Shown here in pieces: positions 26,542 through 34,639 of a stretch of DNA of 64,000 bases. The stretch lies in assembly GCA_026414975.1 (NCBI GenBank), contig JAOAHZ010000011.1:1-64000 (forward strand), written 5' to 3'. This DNA comes from Bacteroidia bacterium. Its GTDB lineage: Bacteria > Bacteroidota > Bacteroidia > SpSt-205. Position numbers and translations under genes: made by a program. The notes below the pieces were generated by a model. The model was not told the DNA's origin. It did no database searches and saw only the letters and a list, made by a program, of their open reading frames with translations. The stretch's first letter is position 1, and every line of letters starts with the position of its first letter.

Positions 26542-27216
26542 TCAGACTGGCGGAATGATCTGAGCCTGGAAGACCCATGGAAGGGTCTGGATATAGGTCA
26601 GGCTTTCTTCCCGAAGCGGCTCGTCCAGCTCATATACTTGTAGGGCAATGTCTTCCTTAGCTCGGCGACTGACCGTGAGGGTGGCGATATTCACTGAGTC
26701 GTAAGCCAAAATAGCTGATAGAAAAGCCACTGCCCCTCGAACGTCACGAGCCTGTACAATCAGGGTGTGAAGCTGTCCCGTGAAGTTGGTATGAAGTTCA
26801 TCTATGGAGCTGATGAGAATAAGCCCTCCACCCCGAGAAATACCTTCTACAGAAACTTGGCGATCAGCTCGGCGAGCGCGTATGACCAAGGTATTCGGGT
26901 GATTCTTAGCCGAGCTGATAACTGGATCAAAAGTGTATCGTAGCTTCAGCTCATCGGCTAGGGCGATAGCGTCTCGGATGCGTTCATCATCCACCGCAAA
27001 GCCCATCAATCCCGCCAGTACCGCTTTATCGCTGCCGTGCCCTTTATAGGTCATGGCAAAAGAGTTGTAGAATAGGATTTCTGCCTCATCAGGCACACCT
27101 CCTAACAGGAAATGTACAACCCGAGCAATGCGCACAACCCCGGCTGTATGAGAGCTGCTGGGCCCTATCATGATAGGACCCAGCATGTCAAATATCCCAC
27201 TGGGCTCTTGACTCAT
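26542..27216 (-). CDS. sdaAB: L-serine dehydratase, iron-sulfur-dependent, beta subunit
   Basis: This 224-residue protein begins GIFDMLGPIMIGPSSSHTAG, the signature of the beta domain of Fe-S L-serine dehydratase, and contains YNSFAMTYKGHGSDKA. An ACT domain follows (about 150-220; LIVQARDVRGAVAFLSAIL), a likely serine-sensing site. The enzyme deaminates serine to pyruvate together with an alpha subunit that carries the cluster Cys; no alpha gene is adjacent. The ATG overlaps the upstream gene's TGA, so it is the last gene of a three-gene leftward operon that is divergent from mraZ. Confidence 0.9.
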   Translation of the reverse strand: MSQEPSGIFDMLGPIMIGPSSSHTAGVVRIARVVHFLLGGVPDEAEILFYNSFAMTYKGHGSDKAVLAGLMGFAVDDERIRDAIALADELKLRYTFDPVISSAKNHPNTLVIRARRADRQVSVEGISRGGGLILISSIDELHTNFTGQLHTLIVQARDVRGAVAFLSAILAYDSVNIATLTVSRRAKEDIALQVYELDEPLREESLTYIQTLPWVFQAQIIPPV

Positions 27217-27782
27217 CGGAAGCGAGGACGGGTTGGTTCTGTGGACAGAAGGTAGAAAGCTATTTGTCCCAAAAAGCCTTCTATGCGGTCGCGAGCCGGC
27301 CCAGGCACACCCTCTAACAGGTTTGTTTGCGGTCGGCGGCGCACATACAAAAGAGCTATCTCCCCCATGGAACTCCATCGCCACGATAAACCTGCAGCCC
27401 ACCCAAGTCCATTGGCGGATAACGAAGCGGGAGCGCCAGGGACTGACTTGTCCTCAACGGTACGAGGCGTAGCAGTCAGACGAAAGGCATATAGTTCTAA
27501 AACGGGCGATAGACTTTTCTTGAGGAAGCGCGATCGGAGAGAGAAGCCTATGGAAGTCCAACGGGTCTGAGAAAAGCGAGCTTGACGACGATCCTGACTG
27601 ATAAATCGCCCCAGTTCTAAGCCCAGTCCAGGTTGGAGTCGCCGCTCAATCAGAAAGCGAACTCCTACTGTACCCATGCTGTAAAAACGATGCCATATCT
27701 CCTCAGGAGCTACAAGGTCGTTATAACTCGTATGTCCCCCCCACCCTCCAAATAGAGCCACTTGTAGCCAAAGCCTAATCAT
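27213..27782 (-). CDS. Putative outer-membrane beta-barrel protein
   Basis: I do not recognise a family. The 189-residue protein starts with a hydrophobic signal-like segment (MIRLWLQVALFGGW), and then alternating hydrophobic and charged strands such as VGVRFLIERRLQPGLGLELGRFI, consistent with a small outer-membrane barrel. It starts inside the 3' end of the small coiled-coil gene (8-nt overlap) and overlaps sdaAB by 4 nt. The frame could extend upstream, but only inside the preceding gene. Confidence 0.6.
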   Translation of the reverse strand: MIRLWLQVALFGGWGGHTSYNDLVAPEEIWHRFYSMGTVGVRFLIERRLQPGLGLELGRFISQDRRQARFSQTRWTSIGFSLRSRFLKKSLSPVLELYAFRLTATPRTVEDKSVPGAPASLSANGLGWAAGLSWRWSSMGEIALLYVRRRPQTNLLEGVPGPARDRIEGFLGQIAFYLLSTEPTRPRFR

Positions 27783-27984
27783 CTTGCAAAAGTAGGATTT
27801 TCTCGGCGCGGCGCAAGGCATTCTTCAGTTGGCGCAGCCGTTTAGCCTCTTTCTCCAGTTCGGTAAGACGAGCCATATCCCGTAGCCTGATGGCTTCGCT
27901 TAGCTCGGACTGTAAAGTCTCTTCGTAGCCTCCTAAGACTTCGCAAAAGCGATGCCATGCATCTAATACGCTTTCCCACATCAC
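27775..27984 (-). CDS. Small coiled-coil protein divergent from mraZ
   Basis: This 69-residue, charged, helical protein has heptad-like spacing over most of its length (EAIRLRDMARLTELEKEAKRL is part of it). There is no signal peptide or membrane segment. It resembles small cytoplasmic coiled-coil proteins such as the FlgN or ZapA size class but has no decisive motif. GTG 27984 or ATG 27981 is the start. A TACCTTG element, one T short of consensus, is 5 nt upstream. It leads the operon coiled coil-barrel-sdaAB, and the TGGGN-like repeats between it and mraZ could control it as well. Confidence 0.6.
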   Translation of the reverse strand: MMWESVLDAWHRFCEVLGGYEETLQSELSEAIRLRDMARLTELEKEAKRLRQLKNALRRAEKILLLQDD

Positions 27985-27989
27985 ACCCT

Positions 27990-27996
27990 CAAGGTA
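27990..27996 (-). promoter_or_regulatory. Possible -7 element (TACCTTG) of the coiled-coil operon
   Basis: One base shorter than TAnnTTTG; ends 5 nt before GTG 27984 on the minus strand. Confidence 0.3.
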
Positions 27997-28029
27997 GGGA
28001 TTAGTGGGAGAAAGTGGAGCATAGTGGGA
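27995..28029 (+). promoter_or_regulatory. Probable MraZ operator: four TGGGN-like repeats at 10-bp period
   Basis: TAGGG (27995), TGGGA (28005), TGGAG (28015) and TGGGA (28025) begin exactly 10 bp apart and end 7 bp before the mraZ -7 element. MraZ of E. coli and Mycoplasma binds TGGGN direct repeats of this periodicity before its own gene. The site covers the -10 to -45 region of the mraZ promoter, so repression is the simplest reading. It also lies at the promoter of the divergent gene. Confidence 0.7.
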
Positions 28030-28036
28030 AGCTGTG

Positions 28037-28044
28037 TACCTTTG
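28037..28044 (+). promoter_or_regulatory. -7 promoter element of mraZ
   Basis: TACCTTTG ends 6 nt before GTG 28051. This argues against the upstream in-frame GTG at 28024, which would begin before the promoter. Confidence 0.65.
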
Positions 28045-28050
28045 TGTGAA

Positions 28051-28503
28051 GTGTTTCTCTTCGGGGAGTATAGAGCTCGCTTGGATGGAAAGCGACGCTT
28101 CGGCATGCCCAGTGCTTTACTGGCGCTGCTGCCGGAAGGAGCCCGAACTGACTTTGTTCTCCAGCGCGCCTCTGATCCTTGCCTCTGGCTATATCCTCTC
28201 CCCATTTGGCGCGCCGAGTTAGAAGCCTTGTATCGCCGTATCAACCCCTTTTCCCCAGAGGAACGAAACTTCCTACGACTTTACCAGGCAGGAGCTCAGC
28301 CAGTAAGTTTAGACAGCGATGCACGGCTCCTGCTTCCAAAGCCCCTTTGCGACTACGCTGGCATCCAGACGGACATCGTGCTCTTAGGTATGAAAGACCG
28401 CATAGAAATATGGGCGGAGCCCCAATACACCGCATGGAAAGCCGAAAATGAAACTAACCTCACAGCATGGATGCAGAAGTTTCTCGGACAATCTCTCCAG
28501 TGA
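28051..28503 (+). CDS. mraZ: Transcriptional regulator MraZ
   Basis: This 150-residue protein has two SpoVT/AbrB-like swapped-hairpin domains: FLFGEYRARLDGKRRFGMPS at the N-terminus and QPVSLDSDARLLLPKPLC in the second half. MraZ is the first gene of the dcw cluster and regulates it by binding TGGGN repeats upstream; such repeats are present here. GTG 28051 gives the conserved start MFLFGEY and fits the promoter spacing. It overlaps rsmH by a GTGA. Confidence 0.94.
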   Translation: MFLFGEYRARLDGKRRFGMPSALLALLPEGARTDFVLQRASDPCLWLYPLPIWRAELEALYRRINPFSPEERNFLRLYQAGAQPVSLDSDARLLLPKPLCDYAGIQTDIVLLGMKDRIEIWAEPQYTAWKAENETNLTAWMQKFLGQSLQ

Positions 28504-29378
28504 GGGCTTATCACGCACCGGTTTTATTGCAGGAGGCCGTAGAAGGGCTCATTACTGACCCCACAGGCGTATATGTAGATGCCACCTTCGGTGGAGGCGG
28601 CCATAGTCGCCTCATAGTAGAGCGACTCATTCCCCCAGGACATCTGTACGGGATAGATAAGGACCCTGACTCACCCTTAGAGGAGCTGCAAGATGAGCGG
28701 TTTTCTGGGATGAGGGGAGACTTTCGAAACATAGAATCACTACTTGAGGAGAGAGGCATAAGAAGCCTGACAGGGCTTTTGGCGGACTTAGGGATTTCTT
28801 CTCATCAGATTGACTCCCCAGAGCGGGGGTTCAGTTATCGCTGGGAAGCTCCTTTAGACCTTCGGATGAATCCTAAAACGGGAGTGCCAGCTTGGATGTG
28901 GTTGAGTCGTCAGACGCCAGATACGCTGGCTCGGGTACTGCATGAATACGGGGATCTCCCCAAAAGCCGACGTTTAGCTGAGAAGATCCTCTATCGGTGG
29001 CAGCCTGAGTTCAGCACCCATCAGCTTGTGATGTGCGCTGAGATGGTCTATGGGAAAAAGGCTGCCTCATCTTATCTATCTCCTCTTTTTCAGGCAATAC
29101 GAATAGCCGTGAATGATGAGTTCGGTGCTTTGAAAGCCCTCCTCAGGGCGGCCGATGCCTTGGTAAAAAAGGGGGGACGATTGGTGGTTCTGACCTACCA
29201 TAGCGGAGAAGTGCGGCTTCTTAAGGGCCATTTGCGCTTGCCTATAGAAGAGGACCCTCTCACTGGGCAAAAACGATGGGGCTGGCGGCTTCTATCTAAG
29301 ATCGTTCCCTCTCCCACGGAGGTCTTATCCAACCCTCGTAGCCGATCAGCTACCCTTTGGATTGCGGAGAAGATATGA
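28500..29378 (+). CDS. rsmH: 16S rRNA (cytosine-1402-N4)-methyltransferase RsmH
   Basis: RsmH methylates C1402 in the ribosomal P site with S-adenosylmethionine. This 292-residue protein shows YHAPVLLQEAVEGL, the SAM site DATFGGGGHS, LADLGISSHQID, GFSYRWEAPLDLRM and the C-terminal LVVLTYHSGEVRL. GTG 28500 overlaps the mraZ stop (GTGA) and gives the usual start just before YHxPVLL. An upstream ATG at 28467 inside mraZ is the alternative. It overlaps ftsL by ATGA. Confidence 0.95.
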   Translation: MRAYHAPVLLQEAVEGLITDPTGVYVDATFGGGGHSRLIVERLIPPGHLYGIDKDPDSPLEELQDERFSGMRGDFRNIESLLEERGIRSLTGLLADLGISSHQIDSPERGFSYRWEAPLDLRMNPKTGVPAWMWLSRQTPDTLARVLHEYGDLPKSRRLAEKILYRWQPEFSTHQLVMCAEMVYGKKAASSYLSPLFQAIRIAVNDEFGALKALLRAADALVKKGGRLVVLTYHSGEVRLLKGHLRLPIEEDPLTGQKRWGWRLLSKIVPSPTEVLSNPRSRSATLWIAEKI

Positions 29379-29671
29379 AACGGGCTTGGCGCTATCTAAA
29401 TCCCCTTCACTGGCTACCCCGACAGATAGGACTATGGCTATATATCGCCTTTTGGCTTCTGATTTATGTAGCGACTCAGTACCGAGCTGAGATAAAGATT
29501 CGTCAGCTTCATCAACTGCGTCGGGCCCTGTCCGAGAAACGAGCCGAATACCTCCAACTCAACGCCAGCGTCAGCCAGAAGCGTAGCTATTCAGCGCTCA
29601 AGCCTGCACTGGATAGCATGGGATTAGAACTGCCCAAGCAAGCCCCTCTACTCATATCCGTGTATGAGTAA
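29375..29671 (+). CDS. FtsL-like division protein
   Basis: This 98-residue, bitopic protein has a short cytoplasmic N-terminus, one membrane helix (about 19-37, IGLWLYIAFWLLIYVAT) and then a periplasmic coiled coil (EIKIRQLHQLRRALSEKRAEY). Sequence conservation of FtsL is low; topology, size and place between rsmH and ftsI make the assignment. FtsL with FtsB and FtsQ activates septal peptidoglycan synthesis. It overlaps both neighbours by a few nt. Confidence 0.85.
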   Translation: MKRAWRYLNPLHWLPRQIGLWLYIAFWLLIYVATQYRAEIKIRQLHQLRRALSEKRAEYLQLNASVSQKRSYSALKPALDSMGLELPKQAPLLISVYE

Positions 29672-31715
29672 GCCTCTCAAGCGGTTTTATGTCTTCTTCA
29701 TAGCAGCGGCTTTGGGATGGGTTGGATTAGTGGGGCGCCTGATTTACCTTCAATGGACATATCGGGATGCCTCACCCTATGACCCCTACGCTAAACGCCC
29801 TTATCTGAAGAAAGTCGCCGGAGAGAGAGGGAGCATTTTCGCTCGAGACTATACGGTCTTAGCCACCAGCATGCCATTTTTTCGGCTTGCTGTGGACCCG
29901 AGCCTGTGGAGCGCAGAGGACGTGCGCGATTCGCTTCGGGGGCTGGCCGAGGGGCTAAGCCGTTTATTCCCCGACATCTATCCCCAACCCGAACCAGTCT
30001 ATCGGTTTCTTTACAACCGCTGGAAGGCAGGTGATCGCCATGTATATCTGCTGCCATATAAAGTCTTGCTGACTTACGCTCAAAAAAAGGCTGTGGAACA
30101 GCTTCCCTTATTACACAAGCGGCCAAGTAGACGCGCCTTGATTGTGGAGAAGATCACGCACAAGCGCTCTTATCCTTACGGAAACTTAGCCCGAGCTACG
30201 CTGGGCTATCTCATCAATGACTCGGTAGCCTGGCGAGGGTTAGAAAGCGCTTTTCATGATTTTTTACGAGGCGAGGAGCGTTGGGTGCTGGTGCGACGCC
30301 TACCTAATGGGGTAGAGATTCCCTTAGAGGACTTAGCAGAGTTTGAGCCCCAAGCGGGGGCTGATCTCTTCACTACCTTAGACCCTCACCTTCAGGACTT
30401 GGTCAGCGAGGCTTTAGAAAGGGCGGTACAGACCCATCAAGCCAAGGAGGGGGTAGCTATTTTGATGGAGGTACGGACGGGGGATATTTTAGCGATAGCC
30501 AATGCAGGAGAGAACTTCAATCATGCTGTGAGTACCCTCTGGGAGCCTGGCTCTACTTTCAAAGTAGCTACGGCTGCTGCATTGTTAGAAGCCCGCGCCG
30601 TGGAAGCCCATCAGCGCTTCGTGGTCCCAGCCAGCCTCACTGTAGCCGACCGAACCCTCTCGGATGGCCACAGCGGTGAGGTTATGAGCTTCTCTGAAGC
30701 CTTAGCTCGTTCCAGTAATGTAGCGTTTGCCAGCTTATGTTACAAAGCGTTCGGCTCTAAGCCAGAACAGTTTTACGGATATCTGGAACGGTTCAAGCTG
30801 TTAGAAAAATCGGGAGTTTCGCTTTACTCTGAACCTCGTCCGGCCTATATTCCGCTGCGCAGCCCGCACTTCAATGCGACTACCCTACCTTGGATGGCTA
30901 TTGGGTACAACATCCGATTGACCCCTCTCCAGCTACTGACTTTTTACAATGCCATAGCGAACGATGGGCTTTGGCTTGCTCCCCGTTTAGTGCGTGAGAT
31001 ACGGTATCCTGATGGCAGGCGTGAGGCTCCTACGCTACCCCCTTCTGAACGCATCATGAGTCCAAGCACCGCTCAGACCCTGCGCCGGCTCATGCGAGAA
31101 GTCGTAGAAAAAGGAACGGCTCGGGGCATCGCTACGCCCCTCTACTCTATCGCAGGCAAAACTGGCACCGCAAAGAAGGTAGAACGAGGGACTTATGTGA
31201 ATCGGTATCGAGCTTCATTCGTAGGATTCTTCCCAGCGGAGCGTCCCCGCTACTCTTGTATCGTCGTCATAGATGACCCGCAGAAGGGCTCAATCTACGG
31301 CGGAGAGGTGGCCGCGCCAGTGTTTCGGGAGATTGCAGATGCGGTGGTCTTTCGGGATTTAGGGGTAGCTCCTCGCTCCGTAGAACCGTTACCCGATAGA
31401 CAGCTGCCCAGCTTACCCGTAGTCGTACAACACCGCACGATCCAGTTATACAATGCGCTAAGCATATCTACGCCTGATCGGCCTAAGACACCTATAGTAC
31501 GCACCCGCCCCACTCCCCACTTTGTACAATTCTTGCCTCACACCGCTCCTCTACCCGAAAGAGTCATAGGCATGAGCCTGCGCAGCGCCGTGACCGAGCT
31601 TGAAGCAGCAGGCTACCAAGTGTATTGGCATGGAACTGGACCTTTCGTCTCACGCATAGAGATGCGCCCAGGGAAGGAAGTCCTATTAGAACTGGGGTAT
31701 GAAGCGCCTTTCTGA
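29664..31715 (+). CDS. ftsI: Penicillin-binding protein FtsI/PBP3-type transpeptidase with PASTA domain
   Basis: This 683-residue class B PBP has an N-terminal membrane helix (about 9-27), a dimerisation domain and a transpeptidase domain with SxxK at S297-K300 (EPGSTFK), SSN in LARSSNVAF and KTG at 499-501 (AGKTGTAKK). One PASTA-like domain lies at the C-terminus (VIGMSLRSAVTELEAAGYQV), as in Spo-VD-like and Bacteroidota FtsI. It cross-links septal peptidoglycan with FtsW, which is not in this cluster. It overlaps ftsL by 8 nt and murE by 17 nt. Confidence 0.95.
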   Translation: MSKPLKRFYVFFIAAALGWVGLVGRLIYLQWTYRDASPYDPYAKRPYLKKVAGERGSIFARDYTVLATSMPFFRLAVDPSLWSAEDVRDSLRGLAEGLSRLFPDIYPQPEPVYRFLYNRWKAGDRHVYLLPYKVLLTYAQKKAVEQLPLLHKRPSRRALIVEKITHKRSYPYGNLARATLGYLINDSVAWRGLESAFHDFLRGEERWVLVRRLPNGVEIPLEDLAEFEPQAGADLFTTLDPHLQDLVSEALERAVQTHQAKEGVAILMEVRTGDILAIANAGENFNHAVSTLWEPGSTFKVATAAALLEARAVEAHQRFVVPASLTVADRTLSDGHSGEVMSFSEALARSSNVAFASLCYKAFGSKPEQFYGYLERFKLLEKSGVSLYSEPRPAYIPLRSPHFNATTLPWMAIGYNIRLTPLQLLTFYNAIANDGLWLAPRLVREIRYPDGRREAPTLPPSERIMSPSTAQTLRRLMREVVEKGTARGIATPLYSIAGKTGTAKKVERGTYVNRYRASFVGFFPAERPRYSCIVVIDDPQKGSIYGGEVAAPVFREIADAVVFRDLGVAPRSVEPLPDRQLPSLPVVVQHRTIQLYNALSISTPDRPKTPIVRTRPTPHFVQFLPHTAPLPERVIGMSLRSAVTELEAAGYQVYWHGTGPFVSRIEMRPGKEVLLELGYEAPF

Positions 31716-33240
31716 ACTCATTGCTGGACTAAAAGGGGTAAGGGTCGGCTGCGGCTCCACAGACTTACTCATAACTCAGCTTACAGCCGATAGTCGCACA
31801 GTACAGCCAGGCGCTCTCTTCGTAGCTTGGAAGGGGCGACAAACAGACGGACATCGGTTTATCCCGGAGGCGATTGAGCGGGGAGCCGTGGCTATCCTCG
31901 CTGAAAGTGCCGTAGAGGTGCCCTCATCCGTTACCCTCCTCCTCTCCCCGCATGCGCGTGAGTCGTATGCTTATTTATCTGCGGCGTGGTTTGACTATCC
32001 TGCACGCCAGCTTCGTATCGTAGGCATCACGGGTACCAATGGCAAAAGCTCCACAGCTTACTACCTCTACCAACTTCTGCGAGGCTTGGGCTATCGGACA
32101 GGGCTAATAGGCACAGTCTTCTGCTTAGCTGAGACCGAGACTCTTCCAGCCACCCTCACGACGCCAGATAGTTACGAGCTGCACCGACTACTCCGCTATT
32201 TCGTTGAACGGGGCATCACCCATGTGGCGATGGAAGTGAGCTCTATTGCGTTGGATCAGCGTCGGTCGGCGGGCATAGACTTCGCTGGAGCGGTTTTTAC
32301 CAATCTCAGCCACGATCATCTGGACTATCATGGGACCTTTACCGCATATAGAGACGCAAAGAAGCGGCTTTTCGATGGGCTTTCACCGAGCTCATTCGCT
32401 CTGACTAATGCGGATGACAAGCACGGACTCTTCATGCTTCAAAATACGGCTGCTCAGCGCTATTGCTACACCGTAGAGGGACGAGAAGACTTTGGATTGC
32501 GCCTGAGAGCCTTGGGATTGTGGGGCATAGAGTACGACCTCATCTTACGCTATGGAGAGGTAAGGCCGAAATCTACAGACGTGCCCTTGGTCATGGAAGA
32601 CATAGGCCCACTGAGTGCGCCGCTTTTAGGACGATTTCAAGCCTATAATCTGCTGGCAGCTATAGCGAGTGCCTTCTTGTTGGAAGCTAAGGGAGATAGG
32701 ATAGCTCTAAGGGAGCAATGGATGGAGCTGGGACGATTATCTACTTTACTTCAGACCTTGCCGGGGCGCTTGGAGCCCATAGCCTTACCCGAAGGGCGCA
32801 TGGGCTTGGTAGATTACGCTCACACACCCGATGCTGTGGAGCAAGTGCTACGAACTTTGAGGCCTCTCGTTCCAGAGGGCGGCAAACTCTTCGTAGTGCT
32901 GGGGGCAGGGGGAGACCGAGACTCGTCTAAACGAGCCCCTATGGCTAGTGCAGCCGCTCGCTTGGCGGACGTAGCTATCTTCACCAGCGATAACCCACGC
33001 AGCGAAGACCCTCTCGCCATTCTGCGGGACATGCAGTCAGGGGTCCCCCCTACGCTGACTTCTAAAGTCCTTACCATACCTGATAGAGCCGAAGCCATTC
33101 GAGCTGCCGTTCAGCTTTCTCCGCCTCATAGCCTTATCGCAGTATTAGGCAAAGGACACGAGACCTATCAGGAAATCCAAGGCGTCCGATACCCTTTCAG
33201 CGACCGACAAGTTCTCCAATCACTGGCCTATGCTGAGTGA
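31699..33240 (+). CDS. murE: UDP-MurNAc-L-Ala-D-Glu:meso-DAP ligase MurE
   Basis: This 513-residue Mur ligase has the ATP loop GITGTNGKSSTAYYL, the carbamylated-Lys region and LSHDHLDYHGTFTAY. The amino-acid selectivity motif is DNPR (SDNPRSEDP), which marks meso-diaminopimelate rather than lysine. The result is the cytoplasmic UDP-MurNAc-tripeptide, consistent with Mpl above. The start ATG overlaps the ftsI 3' end by 17 nt and the gene overlaps mraY by 11 nt. Confidence 0.96.
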   Translation: MKRLSELIAGLKGVRVGCGSTDLLITQLTADSRTVQPGALFVAWKGRQTDGHRFIPEAIERGAVAILAESAVEVPSSVTLLLSPHARESYAYLSAAWFDYPARQLRIVGITGTNGKSSTAYYLYQLLRGLGYRTGLIGTVFCLAETETLPATLTTPDSYELHRLLRYFVERGITHVAMEVSSIALDQRRSAGIDFAGAVFTNLSHDHLDYHGTFTAYRDAKKRLFDGLSPSSFALTNADDKHGLFMLQNTAAQRYCYTVEGREDFGLRLRALGLWGIEYDLILRYGEVRPKSTDVPLVMEDIGPLSAPLLGRFQAYNLLAAIASAFLLEAKGDRIALREQWMELGRLSTLLQTLPGRLEPIALPEGRMGLVDYAHTPDAVEQVLRTLRPLVPEGGKLFVVLGAGGDRDSSKRAPMASAAARLADVAIFTSDNPRSEDPLAILRDMQSGVPPTLTSKVLTIPDRAEAIRAAVQLSPPHSLIAVLGKGHETYQEIQGVRYPFSDRQVLQSLAYAE

Positions 33241-34639
33241 GTTTATGCGATGGTTAGATGAGACATGGATGATACCCGGGATGGGCTTAGCTCAATACAT
33301 CAGCTTTCGGACGCTCATGGCTGCCTTTACAGCAGGGGCTGTAGGGCTATGGATGGGTCCTATCCTGATTCGCTGGCTACGACGAAACGCTTTGGGAGAA
33401 ACGATCCGCTCAGAAGGACCCACCACCCATGCAAGCAAAAAGGGAACTCCCACGATGGGCGGGCTGCTTATCTTATTCAGCTTAGCGGCGGGGGCGCTTT
33501 TATGGGGCGAACTGAGCAGCGCTTATCTCTGGGCCCTCTTAGGTTTAGCGCTTTGGCTGGGAACCATCGGTTTCTTGGATGACTGGCTCAAACGCACCCG
33601 CAATAAAAAGGGCCTTTCCCCTCGGCTCAAGCTTTTAGGTCAGATGGGAGGGGCGATTTGGCTGACTGTGCTAATGCTCTTGGAGCCGAGCTTTCATAGC
33701 ACACGAGAGCGAGTGCGGGCTGATGGCTATATTCGGCTCTCCCCGCTTTTGGCCGAAGTAGGATTCCGCCGAGGAGATAGACTCTTAGCTGTGGACGGCC
33801 TGTCTTTTAGCTGGCGAGAATGGCGATTTCGACCCACTACCCCTGAGGGCACGCCTCCTCTCACCTATATCATTCAGCGTCAAACCGATACAGTCCATCT
33901 TGCCGTCCCTTCTGATAAGGCCTCGGCCGTCGCAGGCGAACTCTTCGGACAGGCCCAGCCTGAGACGGTCTTCCTAACCAACCTACCCCTGGTGAAAAAT
34001 CAGCTTATCGCTTATGGTGAAATAGGTAAGTGGCAAGCTCCCCTCTGGCTGCGCGCCTTAGTGTATGGGCTTATCGTCCTTTTTATTCTCACTGCAACAA
34101 GCAATGCCTTCAACCTAACGGATGGATTAGACGGATTGGCGGTAGGCGTGGGAACCGTAGCGTTTGTAAGTTTAGCCAGCTTTGCATACTTCTCCAGCAA
34201 TCGGATCTGGGCGGATTACTTCAAGATTCTTTACCTACCTCATGCTGCCGAAGTTACTGTATTTGCCGGGGCAGTAGTGGGAGCTTGCATCGCTTTTCTG
34301 TGGTACAATGCCTACCCAGCTCAAGTATTCATGGGGGACACAGGGAGCCTCATGTTAGGAGGACTGATTGGAGCCATGGCCCTCATGGTGAAAAAAGAAC
34401 TGCTTCTTCCTCTCATAGCTGGTATTCCATTCGCCGAAACCTTGTCGGTAATGATCCAAGTGGCTTATTTCCGCTACACCAAACGCAAGTACGGTGAGGG
34501 ACGAAGGATTTTCCGCATGTCTCCTCTTCACCACCATTTTGAGCTATGCGGCTGGCACGAAGTCAAGGTGGTAACCCGTTTTTGGATCATCGCTTTGATT
34601 CTGAATGCCTTAGCCTTCATAACGCTCAAGCTGCGATGA
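33230..34639 (+). CDS. mraY: MraY (phospho-MurNAc-pentapeptide transferase) with inserted PDZ-like domain
   Basis: MraY transfers phospho-MurNAc-pentapeptide to undecaprenyl phosphate to form lipid I. Conserved parts are GTPTMGGLLIL (72-82), the DDW catalytic pair (117-119), NLTDGLDGLAVG (295-306), FMGDTGS (367-373) and SPLHHHFE (431-438). At 469 residues it is about 100 longer than the E. coli enzyme. The extra sequence (about 155-246) lies between two membrane segments, in the extracytoplasmic loop that normally forms a short beta-hairpin. Residues about 165-228 read like a PDZ domain: LLAEVGFRRGDRLLAVDG followed by a YIIQRQTDTVHLAVP strand pair. The hairpin strand NLPLVKN follows. ATG 33245 is an alternative start. 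Confidence 0.95.
   Translation: MLSEFMRWLDETWMIPGMGLAQYISFRTLMAAFTAGAVGLWMGPILIRWLRRNALGETIRSEGPTTHASKKGTPTMGGLLILFSLAAGALLWGELSSAYLWALLGLALWLGTIGFLDDWLKRTRNKKGLSPRLKLLGQMGGAIWLTVLMLLEPSFHSTRERVRADGYIRLSPLLAEVGFRRGDRLLAVDGLSFSWREWRFRPTTPEGTPPLTYIIQRQTDTVHLAVPSDKASAVAGELFGQAQPETVFLTNLPLVKNQLIAYGEIGKWQAPLWLRALVYGLIVLFILTATSNAFNLTDGLDGLAVGVGTVAFVSLASFAYFSSNRIWADYFKILYLPHAAEVTVFAGAVVGACIAFLWYNAYPAQVFMGDTGSLMLGGLIGAMALMVKKELLLPLIAGIPFAETLSVMIQVAYFRYTKRKYGEGRRIFRMSPLHHHFELCGWHEVKVVTRFWIIALILNALAFITLKLR
33722..33913 (+). other. Segment encoding the PDZ-like insert in MraY
   Basis: It codes for residues about 165-228 of MraY. The string GFRRGDRLLAVDG matches the carboxylate-binding-loop and beta-strand pattern (G-x-x-x-G-D-x-I/L-x-x-V-D/N-G) of bacterial PDZ domains, as in RseP or DegS. 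The reading frame is continuous with MraY on both sides, with no stop or frame change. Confidence 0.6.
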
